64,000 nucleotides of DNA from JBBQVK01 sp038211735 (GCA_038211735.1 JBBQVK010000001.1:186001-250000), one strand, 5' to 3'; numbered from the stretch's first letter, positions 29,248 to 43,263 are shown. Program-made: numbers and translations. The notes: generated by a model not told the origin, from the sequence alone.

Positions 29248-32200
29248 ATGGCAGATACTCTCAGTAATAAATCCTTGCAAGACGCTCTTTTTGCATTAAA
29301 AGAACTTCCTGTAAAGACCGAACTCTGTACGAGCCTTGAAGAAATTCGTACACAACTCACTTCTACATTGGTAGAAATTGAAAAAAGACATACGATTCTT
29401 TCTCGTATTACCCAAAATGCAAAGTTAAAATCGAATATTCTTGTGCAGGAAGTCGCGCATCTTGAAGAACAGAAAAAAATTACAGAGGATATCCTCTATA
29501 CGTTCCTTTCTATAGAGAGCAATGAAGTCCTTATTTCTTATTTACAAAGTAAAAAGGCGCAGCTAAAGCATATTAAGTTTTTACAATTTTCTATTGATTT
29601 TGAAAAGGCACATAAAAAAACTACACAAGATTATCTTACAGTAAAAGAACTGTTTATATGAAATATAGATATACTTGCAGAGCTTGATCGTGTCTACCAA
29701 GAAGATATTTCCCTGTTTGAATCAACGTGGGGAGTACAGGATCAGTCAGAAACAAACAGATGAAAAGCCGTTGATGCATTTCAAGAATTGCTAGAACTTC
29801 CCCAAATTAAAGTGTTAGTAAGAGAGGAAAAGGAGGTAGGAGATTCAATAGTTGAAGATCTAATAGTCGAAGATTCAGATGCTGAAATTCCTTGAAACGA
29901 AGTTACTCTCGCCTTCTCAAAGACACAGTGACAAATTTTAGAGCCCAATTGAAAAACGGATCAGCCTCTCGCGAAACAAGCCCTCATTACACAAAAAACC
30001 ATAACTCAGGAACCAAACGAGCTCATTTATACTCCAACTCCCACAGTTAGTAATACCGCAATTTCATTGGGCGAAAAGTGAAAAAAATCTCGATCACGTA
30101 GAGGGCCAACTAAAAAAATCCCGCTTATACTAACAGAAGCTGTTACTGAGTATAAAGTAAAAAAAGACCGAGAGCTATATATGCGTATGATCAATACATA
30201 TAAATTTGAGCATAAACATCTGTACGACTTAGCAAAAGCGACAGAAAATATGAAAGCAAATAGTAGAGGGTACTATGATTTTACATTTATTGATTTCTCA
30301 GCTGGTTCACTTGCGATCAAAAACACCGTTAATACTATTACCAAAGGAAAGCTAAGTCACGTAAAAAACAGCGCAAAGATACGAGATCTTGGAAGTAAAG
30401 TTGCTCTTCAATATATTAGTTATCCAGTGGTCGATACGAAAAATCGTAATGGAAGTTATGAGATGATTAATCGAGAAATTCAAAACAGAATCTACGAAAC
30501 ACAAGACAAAAACAAAAATGTAGACAAAAAGCCAACTGGCACTCCATCAATCAATCTCAACAGATTGAGAAACCTAAAAAAAATCACAGATGGCACACTC
30601 CATATACCTCAAAAAATGAATTACAGAAAAATGACCCAAATAATAACTGGAATAGCAGAAATTATCAATCAAGCATACACGCAGATTTCGCCAAAAGCTC
30701 GAACTGATGAATCCTTCAATTTTAGTGAACAAAAAGAACTTATCGAACAACTCACAAATTATGTCGAAGAGTCGATGAATATGATCAATAGCGTGGTCGA
30801 TAAATGGAATGGGTTACTAAAGATTGTTAGTTACAGCAACTTAGTGACTCAACTTCTATATAAAAAACTATATGAAGCAATATCTGTAAACACTGATAAA
30901 AACTTATATTATTGCACTAATAGAGTATTGTTCCAATTTACTCTTATGTTAGAGGGAGAGTTATATAAAGACTTCTGAAGCAAGTTTAATCTCAAGGAGT
31001 TTGAACTTGTAGAAAAAATCCATGTGTATCAAGAGGCGATTAGTAAAAAAGATAGAAAAGACTCCTACTCCAAACTACTTGGAAATGTATATGCTTTTCT
31101 AAATACAATTCATCAAAGGATCAATATACAGAGTATTGTCACTGAAACTTTTGATACCAAAAATGAAGAGATTTGAGAAGAAGGTCGAAAGTTGATAGCG
31201 CAAAGATACGCAAAACAGTTTGCAGAATTTTCAATTAAATCAAAAATGTACTCTGCCCCAGAAGTAATTACAAGATGATATGGGGTGAATAACGTTGAAC
31301 ATCTGTTTTGGCTTAAAGAGATAGACAGCCAAAAATACGCTGGAATGCTCTTACTTGGAGATATAGACATTTTTATTAATGTCGAATCTCGAGAGCACAC
31401 GCTCGATGAGTTATGTATAAAAACATGAGCTGAGAAGGAAGAGATTAGTTATTTTAGCTCTCCTCTACCTTTTGTAAAAAAGTTTGATGAATTGTGAACC
31501 GAAAAATTTGATATTATTTCTCGTGGAAAGGCGTGAGCGGTATTCTTACATAGAGATGGATCCATGAGTCTCAATTGAGAAGATGTAGAAGATTTGAAAT
31601 ATATTATAGACAGTAAAACGTATTATATGTTACAAGCATATATTCTTTACCAAATTCTAGAATCTCATAATATCATAGACAAAAGGAAAGATAACCCTGT
31701 TTTCTGGTGACCACGCCTGCATACACAAGAACGCGAAGCAAAAGATGTAATCAGAAAAGACCCCAGAATCATCTACAACAGTCCAGAAGTGAGAGATTCA
31801 TGAATAACAAGAAATGTCACGTATAGATCAGAAACCCATGTAAGACATTACAAGAAAGATTTATTTACTGCAGATGAGTTTATAACACACTTGGAAGAAA
31901 AGAAACTGTTGAAAGTAGGAATATACCGCATCAACGAGCACGGAGATCCATATTTTGAAGAGCTAGAGTTTGATATCAACAGGCTACCTCTACCGTTAGA
32001 AATACATCAGTTACTAGAGATCGAAGATGCACTATGGGCTAAGAGCATCATCACAGACATGCAATGATATATTAGGGAAGCTAGCGCATTCATAAAACTA
32101 CAACATATGATTAAAAAAGCAGTCGAGCTGAAACGAGAATGATGCGCTTTCTATCCAAAGTATTATAGATCTGAGCATAGAAAACCTTGAGCAAAAAAGA

Positions 32201-32580
32201 CGCCTAAAACAGTCTATCAAATTTTCTGAAAATCTATCAATCAAAAACCATCTGAGACTGAAGTAGCAAACATTGCAAAACTATTAAATAGACAACCTAC
32301 GTACGTAAAAGATCTCTATCTTACGCTTGAAAAGCGTCTTACAAAAGAAGTATTCCCTGATTCAGACCTCCAACGAAGGTCTCACTCAAATCAAATCCAC
32401 TGTATCAAAGACAAAAAACCACTCTTCTCACTGAGTTTAGCAAACTTTATCATTGCGCATTTATATATCGATATGTCCAATGAAATTGACAGTAACGTAG
32501 TAATCAAAGATAGTTCTTCTATTGATTATCTACTCTCACTATTGAAACAACACAATAAATTTAATATAGAAAATAATTAA
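29248..32580 (+). CDS. Large orphan protein (1110 aa)
   Basis: A single open frame when TGA is Gly, ending in TAA. Residues 1-130 are helical and likely coiled coil (TSTLVEIEKRHTILSRITQ). Residues ~160-300 are acidic then basic and low-complexity (GEKGKKSRSRRGPTKK). The rest is a long folded region with no membrane segment, signal peptide or motif I recognise. It contains an ordered C-terminal basic region (YYRSEHRKPGAKKTPKTVYQ) and an FGKSINQKPSETEVANIAKL stretch that could be a small helical DNA-binding motif. Its stop lies one base before the SecA stop on the other strand. Function unknown. Confidence 0.7.
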
Positions 32581-32581
32581 T

Positions 32582-35500
32582 TTACAGTACTGATGCCTTA
32601 CCTGAATCTATATCGTCTTTGACTTTCTTATATTTAGTCTCTAGCGTACGCCCATCACTATATCTTACAGAGACTTTGTCGTTAGGTCTTAGTTTTTGTG
32701 GTGGCTTCACCACTCATTCCATAAGTCCTCCTCTCACTTCATTTTCTTCAACCTCATAGACTTCCACTCACTCATCATTCTTCACTCCTTTTGCTGTCGT
32801 TATTGCAGCTTGCGCTGATGATGAAACGGTAGCAGTTACAGATCATTTTTTCATAGAACTACTATTGCCTTTCAATTGGCTTGTAACTACCTTTAATAAG
32901 TCGACCATATTGAGCGATCCGCCTTCGGAAAGGACTTGCTGAGCCATCTGTTCTGCACTTTGTGGGGTAGTAATATCCACTCTATACAGATCTGCAAGAG
33001 TCTCTTTTTTGATAGTAGAAAGTAGTCTTTGGAATTTTTCAAAACTCTCTTTCTTATACACCACGAGCGGATCAATCTGTGCATATCCATACAGACTTAC
33101 TTTTTCTCTAAGATACTGCATCTCATCAATATGCTCCATCCAATATCTATCGATTACCGTAAGATAGATACGTCTACATAAATTATTTAATTTCTTTGGA
33201 TCTGCTCCTTTAAATTTCGTATCAAATATATCATACAGTTGTTGTTCAAGTCTTCACTCCAACACCTGCTCATTTGCGAGTCATGTGAAGTCGTCTTTAG
33301 ATAGCTTAGCTGCAATTACTTGCTCGACCTCATCCAAGAGTTCAGCCATATTCCAAGGTCTATATGAAGCATACGCCTTCGTCACTCCTTCGATAAACTC
33401 TTTGATAAAGCCCTTTATCTCCTCGACTATACTGAGTTTATTTGCTGGAGTAGGTGATGGTGTTTTCGTTGCCGTTGAAGTAGTAGCGGTAGTAGTCATA
33501 TCTGTAGTAGTTGTTTTCGCTGCCGCATCCATCTCTTCTTCTTGTTGTGCTTTGAGTAAGATCTCATCTCTTTTGCCATAGATGCTTGTTCTTTGTTTGT
33601 TGATGACGCTATCATAATCGAACAGATGTTTTCTGATACCAAAATGCCATCCCTCCATTTGCTTTTGTGATTTCTCAATAGAGTTGGTAAATTGTTTTTG
33701 GGTAAATGCCATATCTTCGAGATCTTCTTTGCTGAGCATCAAACGCGCAACAGCCTGTATTTTGTCACCTCACATCTTACGCATAATTTCGTCGTCCATA
33801 GCAACAAAGAATTGAGAAACTCCAGGATCTCCCTGACGTCCTGCACGTCCACGTAGCTGATTATCTATACGACGAGAGTCATGTTTTTCTGTACCCAAGA
33901 TAAATAGTCCATAATAGAAATTCTTTTGTTCAAGTGCTGTTTTTGTAGAAAGTTCAGTGGTAGGTTCTATAATTATTTCCGCGAACACATCTTCTTTGGC
34001 TCTCTTGGAAGTATTGAAAACAATTTTTATCGTTCCATTAGTAAGTGCAAGTTTTTGTTGTTCTGATTTACGGATCTGCTCGTTACTTACTCCAAATACT
34101 TTTTCCATTGCATCGATCGTTAATTCAAATTCACGAGAAGAGAATACGGTCGCACTTACCGTTTTCTTTTCATCGATCATACGCTTCATCCACTGTGCGT
34201 AGTTTGTGGCGATATACTCCATAAGTCACTCTTCCAGTTTGATATCTGTACCACGTCATGCCATATTTGTGGCTACCACAATACTATCTTTCTTACCTGC
34301 GTTTTTGACGATATTAGCTTCTTGTTCGTGAAATTTAGCATTAAGTACGTAATGTGGCAGGGTCATCTTGTCCAAAATACCCGAAACAAGTTCAGACGTT
34401 TTGATCGATGAGGTACCTATCAAAATAGGTAATCACATCTGATGATAGAACTTTATATACTCTACGACTGCCTTCCATTTTGCATCTTGGTTGAAGTAGA
34501 CCATATCATTATTGTCTACTCTGATTATTGACTCATTAGTAGGGATTTGCATTACCTCCAACTCATAGATCTGTTCAAACTCTTCTGCTTCAGTCTGCGC
34601 AGTACCCGTCATTCCTGATAATTTTTTGTACTGTTTGAAAAAGTTCTGGTAGGTAATAGTAGCAAGCGTTCTCGACTCTCTTTGTACTTTTACTTTTTCT
34701 TTTGCTTCTAACGCCTGGTGTAATCCTTGATTAAACCTCCTTCCTGGCATTACACGGCCTGTATTTTCATCTACGATGAGAATCTGATCATCTCTCACCA
34801 AATAGTCTTTATCTCTATGGTAGACTGCTTGTGCTCTCAATGCATTTTCTATGTGATGAATTTCTTGATAGCCTAAATCTTTGTAGAGATTTTCTACTTT
34901 TAAAATTCCTTCGATTTTTCTTATACCTGATGAACTTAGCGTAACGGATTTTGTTTTTTCATCGATATGATAGTCGCCATTGTCTTCCTCTTCATCTGAC
35001 TCTTTTTTGATGTCAGAAACTAACTCTTGCAAGAATCACTTCTTAACTTTTTTCTTGATGGTAGAGGGAGTAAGGAGAGTTACAAGTTCAGCATAATACT
35101 GGTATTTTTCGGTCGGTTCATCACTCGCCTGAGAGATAATCAACGGAGTCCTCGCTTCATCAATCAAAATACTATCGACCTCGTCGATAATTGCATAGTT
35201 CAATGGTCTTCGAATCAAATTACGTTCTTTCATCGACTTCGCCAAATTGTCACGCAAGTAGTCAAATCCCAACTCTGAGTTTTCTACATACGTAATATCT
35301 TTGTCATATTGTTCTCTTCTGGTTTGAATTTCTGTTCCTTTGGTTACCGCTCCGACCGTCAGTCCAAGTCGTTGATAGACATACCCCATCCATTCAGCAT
35401 CACGAGATGCTAAGTAATCATTTACTGTAACGATATGTACTCCTTCTCCAGATAACGCGTTCAAATAGGCTGGCAATGTCGCCACAAGCGTTTTACCTTC

Positions 35501-35854
35501 TCCTGTTCTCATCTCTGCAATCTGTGAGTTATGCAACACAATACCTCCCACAAGCTGGACGTCGTACGGAATCATTTGCCAAGTAAGTGTATCACCTTTG
35601 ACCGTAATTTCGGTCCCTACTAATCTTTTGCATGCTTGCTTGACGGTAGCGAACGCTTCAGGCAGCAAAGAATCTAGCGTTTCACCTTTTGCAAGTCTGT
35701 CTTTAAACTCTTGGGTCTTTGCCTGAATCTGTGCATCAGTTAATTCATGCCGATCGTTATAAAAATTATTGATCTTGGTGATCAATGGACTTATTTCTGC
35801 CAATTGCTTTTCATTATAGTTACCAGCAATTTTATTGAGTATTCGACTGAACGG
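32582..35854 (-). CDS. secA: Protein translocase ATPase SecA
   Basis: Motor that drives preproteins through SecYEG, 1090 aa. Walker A is in AEMRTGEGKTLVATLPAYL, Walker B in AIIDEVDSILIDEART, with VENSELGFDYLRDNLAKS, RDKDYLVRDDQ, SGMTGTAQTEAEEF, NMAGRGTDIKL and RGRAGRQGDPG following. It is longer than usual (~850-900 aa): there are insertions near KKESDEEEDNGDYHIDE and a Thr/Ala/Pro-rich stretch (MTTTATTSTATKTPSPTP) in the C-terminal half. No C-terminal zinc-binding SecB motif is present. The start MPFSRILNKIAGNYNEKQL matches normal SecA starts; an upstream Met at 35917 is possible. Several TGAs encode Gly. Confidence 0.96.
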
Positions 35855-35970
35855 CATGAGAAGTATTTTTCCTAGAAAACAAAAAATCTGCAATGGGTCA
35901 TTTATAATTAAATACATGCTATTTGCAAATCGAGATAAGCACCAAGCAGTGGTTGGTGATATGCTATCTC

Positions 35971-37713
35971 CTACCGTTTCCCCAAAATCCCTACAATCCC
36001 TTCTTCCAGCCTGATTTTGATAAGTTCCAGGTGGGTAATTTTTTTCTCGATAAGCTTGTCTATATTGAAGCCGATTTCTTCGAGCATAATACCCGTACGG
36101 TCAGCCGAAAGATAATCTGGCATAATCACATAATCAGCCCCTAAGTCGTAAAACGTAAGCGCTTCTTTGTTGTGGTTGGTCGTAACGATGATCATCACAT
36201 CTGGGTTATATTTTTTGATAGTCTCGATAATTTCTCGGTCGTCATCAAAATCCCTGATCGTACTAATCACCATTTTTACTCCTTTGGTCAAATAGTCTTT
36301 ATAGAGGTCTACATTGGATGCATCAGAGAACACATACGGCACTCATTTTTTTTGCAATACAGGCAACATCTCTGGATCGTGATCAACTACCATATAGGAA
36401 AGGTTATTGCGATCCAAATGCTCTGCAATATACGATCACATTCTTCCATACCCAAACATAATTGCATCTAAGTTGGGATAATTTTGTACATCACTTACTA
36501 CTGCACGGTCGTCATTTTCTCAGAAGATTTTTTTCCATCGTCTATAGACGTTATCGTTGTAGATTGTTACATACGATGACAGACAAATCGTTACTAATCC
36601 CACGAACATAACGACCGAAAGCAATCATGTATCTACGATATGCCCAAGCGTAACCCCAATACCTACCAACAGAAATGAGAATTCGCTAATTTGCCCAAGC
36701 GATGCTCCTGTCTTAAATGAAGTCTTGTTGGTAAAACCATATCGCTTCATTGTAACGATTACCAAGAGTGGTTTTATGATAAATACGAAACCTACGAAAA
36801 CAACTACTGCTCGAATATGTTGTAACACGGCAGTAAATTGTAATTGCATTCATATGTTGATGAAAAATAGCACAAGGAAGAAATCTCTCAATGATTTTAA
36901 TCTATTTGCCATTTCTATTCTCCGTGGAGATCCTGCGAACGACATTCATGCTAGCAGACACCCAATCTCAAATGAAAATCCAAAATACCAAAACAGCGAT
37001 CCCAACAGCAAACATCGCCCTATTCCAATAAGCAACAAATACTCCTGCATATCAGCCAATCCACGCATAACTTTGGGGATAATATACTTCATCAGTAGCC
37101 CAATAAGCGCTAGCAAACATAAGCCTCCTACGAGCATTCTTGTCCCTGAAACTTCTCCTGAATTTCCCAAGATAGAAACCAACATCAGCAAAATCATCAC
37201 GACCATATCTTGCACGATCAACACTCCAAGTGAAATCTTTCCGTAGAGCGTGTCATTATCTTCTTTATCTGAAAACAATTTTACAATAACGATCGTACTA
37301 CTAAACGTAAATCATGCCGCAAGATAGACCGCAGGGAACGTATCAAATCCCAACGATTTTGATAATATAAATCACAACAGAAATACTCCTATAATTTGGA
37401 TCAATCCAATCCCTACTGCAGTCTTCCCATGCTCTTTTATTACATTCACATTCAATCCCAACCCAACCATAAACAGCAGCAATGCAATTCCCAAATGCGA
37501 AAAGAGTTCTACGAACGAATGATCATCTACTCCGATAAATCACAAAAATAATGGTCCTACGAATATCCCTGCAAGTAGGTAGCCGATAATAATTGGCTGC
37601 TTAAAGAAGTGCAACACGCCCGTAACAATCACCACCACCGTCAAAATCATACTCATTTGGGTGAGTTCGGTCTGGTGAGTGAATTGCTGGATTAGAGTTA
37701 AGAGGTTGTGCAT
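35971..37713 (-). CDS. KefB-type cation/proton antiporter (CPA2) with TrkA-N domain
   Basis: 580 aa with ~12 transmembrane segments (for example QPIIIGYLLAGIFVGPLFLG and LGIALLLFMVGLGLNVNVIK), typical of CPA2 Na+/H+ or K+/H+ exchangers. A cytosolic Rossmann-type TrkA-N domain follows, with IMFGYGRMGSYIAEHL (nucleotide-binding Gly motif), VDHDPEMLPVL and the end ADRTGIMLEEIGFNID. It likely controls K+ or pH homeostasis. It lies upstream of secA on the same strand with a 116-bp gap. Confidence 0.9.
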
Positions 37714-37835
37714 AACAGTACAATAATATCTACCAAGCGATTTTAGACAAAAAACCCTTAATAAGTGGCATACTCTATCTTTCTTTTTTAGTATTTTATC
37801 GTATAGTATGCCTTCCTTTAGTCGTAAGATACAAG

Positions 37836-38834
37836 ATGCACATTGTTATCTGACCCAACGAGGCAGACCAGAGATTTGATAGATTCTTGAGAAAGTACTT
37901 CAAACCACACATAGAGATAAAGCTAGGTGATATTTTTTCGTGGATTAGAAAATGAGCGATCAAAGTAAATAGTCGTAAGTGCAAAGAAGAGTATAGACTT
38001 AAAGAAAAAGATGTCATAACGCGGGATGAAAATGTTGTGACAGAGAAAGACGCATCCAATTTGACCGTGTCTAAAAAACAGAAAGTCTCCAGTCATTCGT
38101 TAGACAAGATAAAAGCGTTAATTATTTTCGAAGATGAGAATCGATTGGTGCGGAATAAACCTGCAGGAGTTGTTGTCCATCCAGGAGATAAACACACAGG
38201 AGATATTAGTCTCCACGATATGATGTTGAGCTACCTTCAGCAAACAAGCCAAAGAACAGCTTCTCATACGTTCAAACCTGCATTTTGTTTTAGAATAGAT
38301 AAAGATACGAGTGGATTAATTATTTCTGCAAAAACATATGAAGCCTTACAATATCTCAACGAACAGATCAGAGATAGAAAAGTGACAAAATATTATCGCG
38401 CAATTGTTGAAGGGGTATTCCCGAAAGAAAAAACAATGGACGCTTCATTGTTCAAATGATACGATCAGAAATCGTGAAAATGAAAAACATTTATCAATGA
38501 TGAAAAAGGAGTCGAAGCAAAAACAGTTGCAAAATTAATACAGTCAACTCAAAATAAAGATCTCGGCCCTATCTCATTATTGAACGTACAAATCCACACC
38601 GGGAGAATGCACCAAATTAGAATACATACAGCAGATGCTGGATATCCTGTAATAGGCGATTTAACCTATGGGAATGCGCCTTTGAACCGTATTGCTACTA
38701 AGAAGTGCGGTATAACTAGACAGTTGTTGCATAGTTACACCTATTGATTTTACGACACGTTTACAAATAAAGAGGTCTCGTGGACTGCACCACTTCCTGA
38801 TGACTTTACCAATCTGTTTCCCAAAGCAAAATAA
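37836..38834 (+). CDS. RluA-family pseudouridine synthase
   Basis: 332 aa. An N-terminal S4-like RNA-binding domain (LGDIFSWIRKGAIKVNSRKC) precedes the catalytic domain. The catalytic motif reads CFRIDKDTSGLIISAKTYEA; the family consensus is HRLDxxTSGL, so His and Leu are replaced but the catalytic Asp is kept. Later blocks are NKPAGVVVHPG, GRMHQIRIHTADAGYPVIGD and QLLHSYTYGF. The target (23S rRNA or tRNA uridine) cannot be told. It overlaps the next gene by one base (TAATG). Confidence 0.9.
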
Positions 38835-39715
38835 TGAAACAAGAAATTCTCAAAAGTGCGTTAACGCAAGTTGGAGATGACACAAAGTTCGTGAGACTAG
38901 CTACCGCGACAACGATTGTGCATTCATTGCTGTTCACTCTCTATCTGATTTATATGGTAGTGTCTATTTCTTCGAAAGCGCAAGGGAGTCACAACAATAT
39001 ATTTCTGACGCTACTCAAAGAGTATACTGCTATTATGCTTAGTAATACCTGATTAATTATCATCTTCTTAGTGCTGATAGTAATTTGTATCATAGGATAT
39101 TTCTTGTTGCCACCTATCTGAGAGGCAGCTTTGATCTACTATCTTGATGACCCAGAAAAACGCGGCACCTTGTCTTTTGCAAAAGGATTGTATAAGTTCT
39201 TCCCGATGTTCGAGTATAATGCCTTGATCAGTATGCTCAACCCACTTACGTTTGCTGTGGTAGTGACAAGAATGTATGTGTTAGATATTTTGGTACATCG
39301 GTTCAGCCTTACCTTCCTTACAATGTGGTTGATAATAATTTTGTGTGCATCATTTATGCTACCTTACTCAAGATTGCTCATCGCTCTGGAAGAGGAAGAG
39401 TTTTTCAATGGGATGAGAAAAAGTGGGGGGATGAGTATCAGAAATTTTTCTACGACTATGAAGTTTGTAGTCGTCACCTATATGCTCTATATTAGATATG
39501 CGATCAATATTGCAATTGTAGTATGAATTCCGATGCTGCTCATTTGGGTAGGTACGCGACTTGGCTTGGATAAGTACGAATTTCTCCAGATCGTTTTCAT
39601 TGCTATGATTATCTGATTGATCCTCTTGGTAGCGTATATCGAAGGAATTATTGAAGCGTTCGGTATGACCTATCGATATAAGGTCTATAAATATATAAAA
39701 GCACTTAACGTATAG
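38834..39715 (+). CDS. Multi-pass membrane protein
   Basis: 293 aa with about six hydrophobic segments (LLFTLYLIYMVVSI, LIIIFLVLIVICIIGYFLL, LTFLTMWLIIILCASFML, IVFIAMIIGLILLVAYIEG). A conserved-looking EEEEFFNGMRKSGG loop lies between segments. No family recognised. It is translationally coupled to the pseudouridine synthase gene. Confidence 0.6.
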
Positions 39716-39726
39716 ATCACATTTAC

Positions 39727-41109
39727 TTATATTTCAATGCTTGTGCTTTTGGTGTTTTTGGTGTTTTTGGTATCTTCAACATTTCTGAAGTTCTTGTTAT
39801 CTTGAGCACTATGGGAAATCTCTGTTATTTTTTGCATGCCGACTACTCCACCTACTACGAGCAAAAAGAGATAGTTGACCATACTGTCTTCAAATACATG
39901 TAAGAAAAGTCCTTCTGCTAACAGTCCAAGAATACCTATAAGTAACAACATACGTAATTTCACCGCATCGCTACTCTGTGCGACTTTGGAATTCCAACCG
40001 CATACTATCACTCAATTGATTACCCAGATCCACAACAGGAGTCCTGGAATTCATATATCCAACAAAAGTTGCAGATAATGATTTTCTGGTAGATAGATAC
40101 CATCTCGATGTATTGCAGGTCATGCGCTTCATAATCCATGCCCGAGTGGTTGTTGTGCGAATGCTGATCGTCCATCTGTCCGCGCGGTAATATGTCCTAG
40201 TGTAGAAGCCGGCTTTAGGACACTTAATCCCACCACAGCCACTACTCAAACTCATACAATTCGCATAATCCGACGTTTCCACTGCGGTTTGAAAAATCGA
40301 ATAAGTAGAATCAGTTGGACTCCTACTCCCACAACTACTCCTCTCGAAAGTGTTCGCACTATCGATCCAGCAAAGAGAATCACGAGGAGTCGTTTCATCC
40401 GATCTATAGATGTTCCTCACTTATTCTTTTTAAATAGGATTCCTATGAGTACACTAAAATATGCAACGAGAAAATAGCCATAATTATTTGGTCATGAAAA
40501 GAGTCACTGCAATCTCATCCGTCCACCTGGTCAGGTGCGATAGTATAAAGGTGGCGCGCTTGTAAGGGTATAGTCGCCTACTGGTCCATATCCTAATGAA
40601 GAAATCATATCTGGGAAAGTAATCTTTAGGAGTTGCCGTACTAATCCGCCCACTATCACTATACCACAAAGCATCAATATATCTTTACGCACACGTTCTT
40701 CTGAAAGGTTTGGAAAGAGCGTCCCTATAAACATACCACTTACCAAAATAAGCACAGGTAAGATATCGTATTTAAGTCCTACAATCATCGTCATGCTACT
40801 TACTCCATGCGAAACAGAAAGTCCTATAGACCATATTATCAAAGCAATAAGGCCGACAACAAGTCGCTTCCGATTTACTAGAAACGCTCGTGCTTGTTTC
40901 CTTCGGCGTACAAGTGCATACACTACAAATCCAAACCAAAGAAACTCTTTGACCGTTGAGAGCAAAACTGGATCACCTACTCCAATTCATCGCAAAACAA
41001 CCGTGTGCAAAACATGGTAAGCGACGATAAGGAGTAAAAATCATGTAATATACCTATACATGTCGCAGAATGTACGCAAACAATCTCCCAATGCAAATTG
41101 AAAAGGCAT
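39727..41109 (-). CDS. O-antigen ligase/polymerase family (Wzy_C) membrane protein
   Basis: 460 aa with ~11 hydrophobic segments. The Wzy_C/WaaL signatures are present: IVRTLSRGVVVGVGVQLILL (S-R-G), GHGLGSAGPAIHRDG and PENHYLQLLLDIGIPGLLLW in the large periplasmic loop region with its conserved His. It probably joins or polymerises glycan chains on the outer face of the membrane. The C-terminal ~25 residues are polar with short repeats (NVEDTKNTKNTKSTS). Convergent with the gene ending at 39715. Confidence 0.8.
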
Positions 41110-41157
41110 CGGCTTTGTGTACTATACTTCAATCCTCATTTTGTCTCCTTAGCATGC

Positions 41158-43263
41158 ATGCTAAATCCAGCTTTCAATTATATAGCCTTTGATTTCGAAA
41201 CGACAGGGCTTGATATCCAAAAAGACGAACCGATTCAGATCTGAATCGTGCAATTTGACCATGAGTTCAAAATAATTAAAACTTTTCAATCACTGATAAA
41301 ACCGACTAAACCTATAAAAGAGCTCAAAGAGATCGTAAGATTTCTCACAGGATTTAGCCTACAACAACTTGAAACAGCTCCTAATATCAATCAACTGCTG
41401 GACCAGATACAACCATTCTTCACCGACAAAACTATAATCGTAGGACAGAATATTTCGTTTGATCTCGCATTTCTTCAAAAGCATCTCTCCTTCACTCCAA
41501 TCGCTCAAGTAGACACCTTCCCATTAGCAAAATCATTTTTGCATTTTCTTCCTAGCTACGCTTTGGATGTGATCAACGAACAGCTGAAAAAGACCAATCA
41601 ACACTGGATAAGTGAGGAAAAAACTGCGCATGATGCTCTCCATGATAGTTATACCGCAATGAACGTACTCAAGCAATTTATGACTAAACTGACGCATCTC
41701 CGTCACCACTATCTACTATTAGATTATATGATACAACGCAGTGATCAAACGATCAGTCTCATCACGAGGAGGACTCAGAAAGTCTTTTCTTTTGAAACGA
41801 AGCAGTTATTTTTCCCCGCATTGAAAAAAAATCTTACAACCAACAAAAAAGCAATAACAAAAGATCTTATAACATTCCCAAAAGATAAACCTCATACGAA
41901 ACGAGATGTAAGTGCATGGACATTTTCAAAACTTCTCCAAAAAGTTGATCGAGCGCAATGACCCTATCTCCTTGCATTTTCACATCCAAGCAAAATACAA
42001 TTAGCTCAGCAGCAACTGGAACGCGCTTGAGTTGAAACTACTCGTTTACACGATCAAGCCGTCTTCGATCCTGATCTCATAAATGCCCTTCTTCAACAGG
42101 CAACATTCACTGATGAAGAGCTCCTCTTCACGATGAAATACTACTCACAATATGAAGCATGACACAGTTTTTTGGACATAAATAGTAGCGGAGATTGGAA
42201 AATATTTCGTGCCATTACCCAACTAAAACCATCGAAAAAATGAACCGTCACGCTCGCCACACATTATCAACTATTTGAGTTGGCAGAGAATGTTACTTCT
42301 GATCAATCTGTATTATTTTTTGATCACCCTCGACGATACCAACAGTTTAGTAAACGGACACAACAGCCTTTTGACTCACTGCAGATGTTACAACTGGTAG
42401 ATCAGTTATCATATAAATATAAACTTCATAGTGAGAAAGAAGCGGGTGAAAAATTAGCATCATTCTTGGATCAACTTACTATTTTTATAGGAGTGATGAG
42501 CACTGAGATTGATAAGGTATTTATAGGTTATGCCGAGCCAAAGCTCGAAATTGAAGGGATAAAAAATAATCCAAGATTCCCCAAGACCAGCGAACTACTG
42601 GAACAACTTGTGAGCTCAACTGAAACTCTTCTCCCCTTACTTACTAAGCATGATAGCGATCATATTAGTCAACATATGAGTAAACTATTGACCTACACAG
42701 AAGATCTCTCAGAAGTAGAAAAAAGAATGTATGAATGAAATAAACGATACTACCTTCTTCATCACGCAAATAAATATACGGGGTACGATGAGTTCCTTGA
42801 TCTTTTGCCTGTAGCAACGTATCATTTTTTATCAACACTCCCTGGAGAATGATACACTGCACTTCCATTTCCATGAACAATAAGTGACAATAAAAATGCA
42901 TCGCAAACGACACTCATGCACACTACTACTCCTGCACAAATTGTTATTCAAGTAGAAGAAACACAACAACCTCAGTTTATTATCTCTGGAGCAAAATACC
43001 CTTCACAAGAGCTTTTCAATCTGTGTGTCACGAAGAAACTACAGGAACGCTATACCATAGTAGCCGAGAACATCACTGGCGGAGTAGGCAAAAACATCTT
43101 TTTAGCCACCCATAGCGCTAAACCGGTTATTTTGATAGGCGGATATGGCTTTTACCTCGAAGCTTTGGCCAAGAAATTTGACTTTCAGCGTATATATCTC
43201 TATCATATACACGGGGCTATGAAAGAGTTAATTATCAAAGACCTCCTGTGGTATGCAAAATAG
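41158..43263 (+). CDS. DnaQ-like exonuclease fused to a degenerate DinG-like region
   Basis: 701 aa. Residues 1-170 are a DEDDh exonuclease: FDFETTGLD (D-x-E), IVGQNISFDLAFL (D) and KTAHDALHDSYTAM (H-x4-D). The remainder follows the layout of DinG-type helicases in outline: KYYSQYEAGHSFLDI, GTVTLATHYQLFELA (the NHaLL position), VLFFDHPRR (the DEAH position), and near the end IVAENITGGVGKNIF and ILIGGYGFYLEAL (the sFWEG position). A Walker A motif and intact DEAH are missing, so helicase activity is unlikely. It may act as a repair nuclease with a structural domain. The DnaQ call is firm; the DinG ancestry is inferred. Confidence 0.75.
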
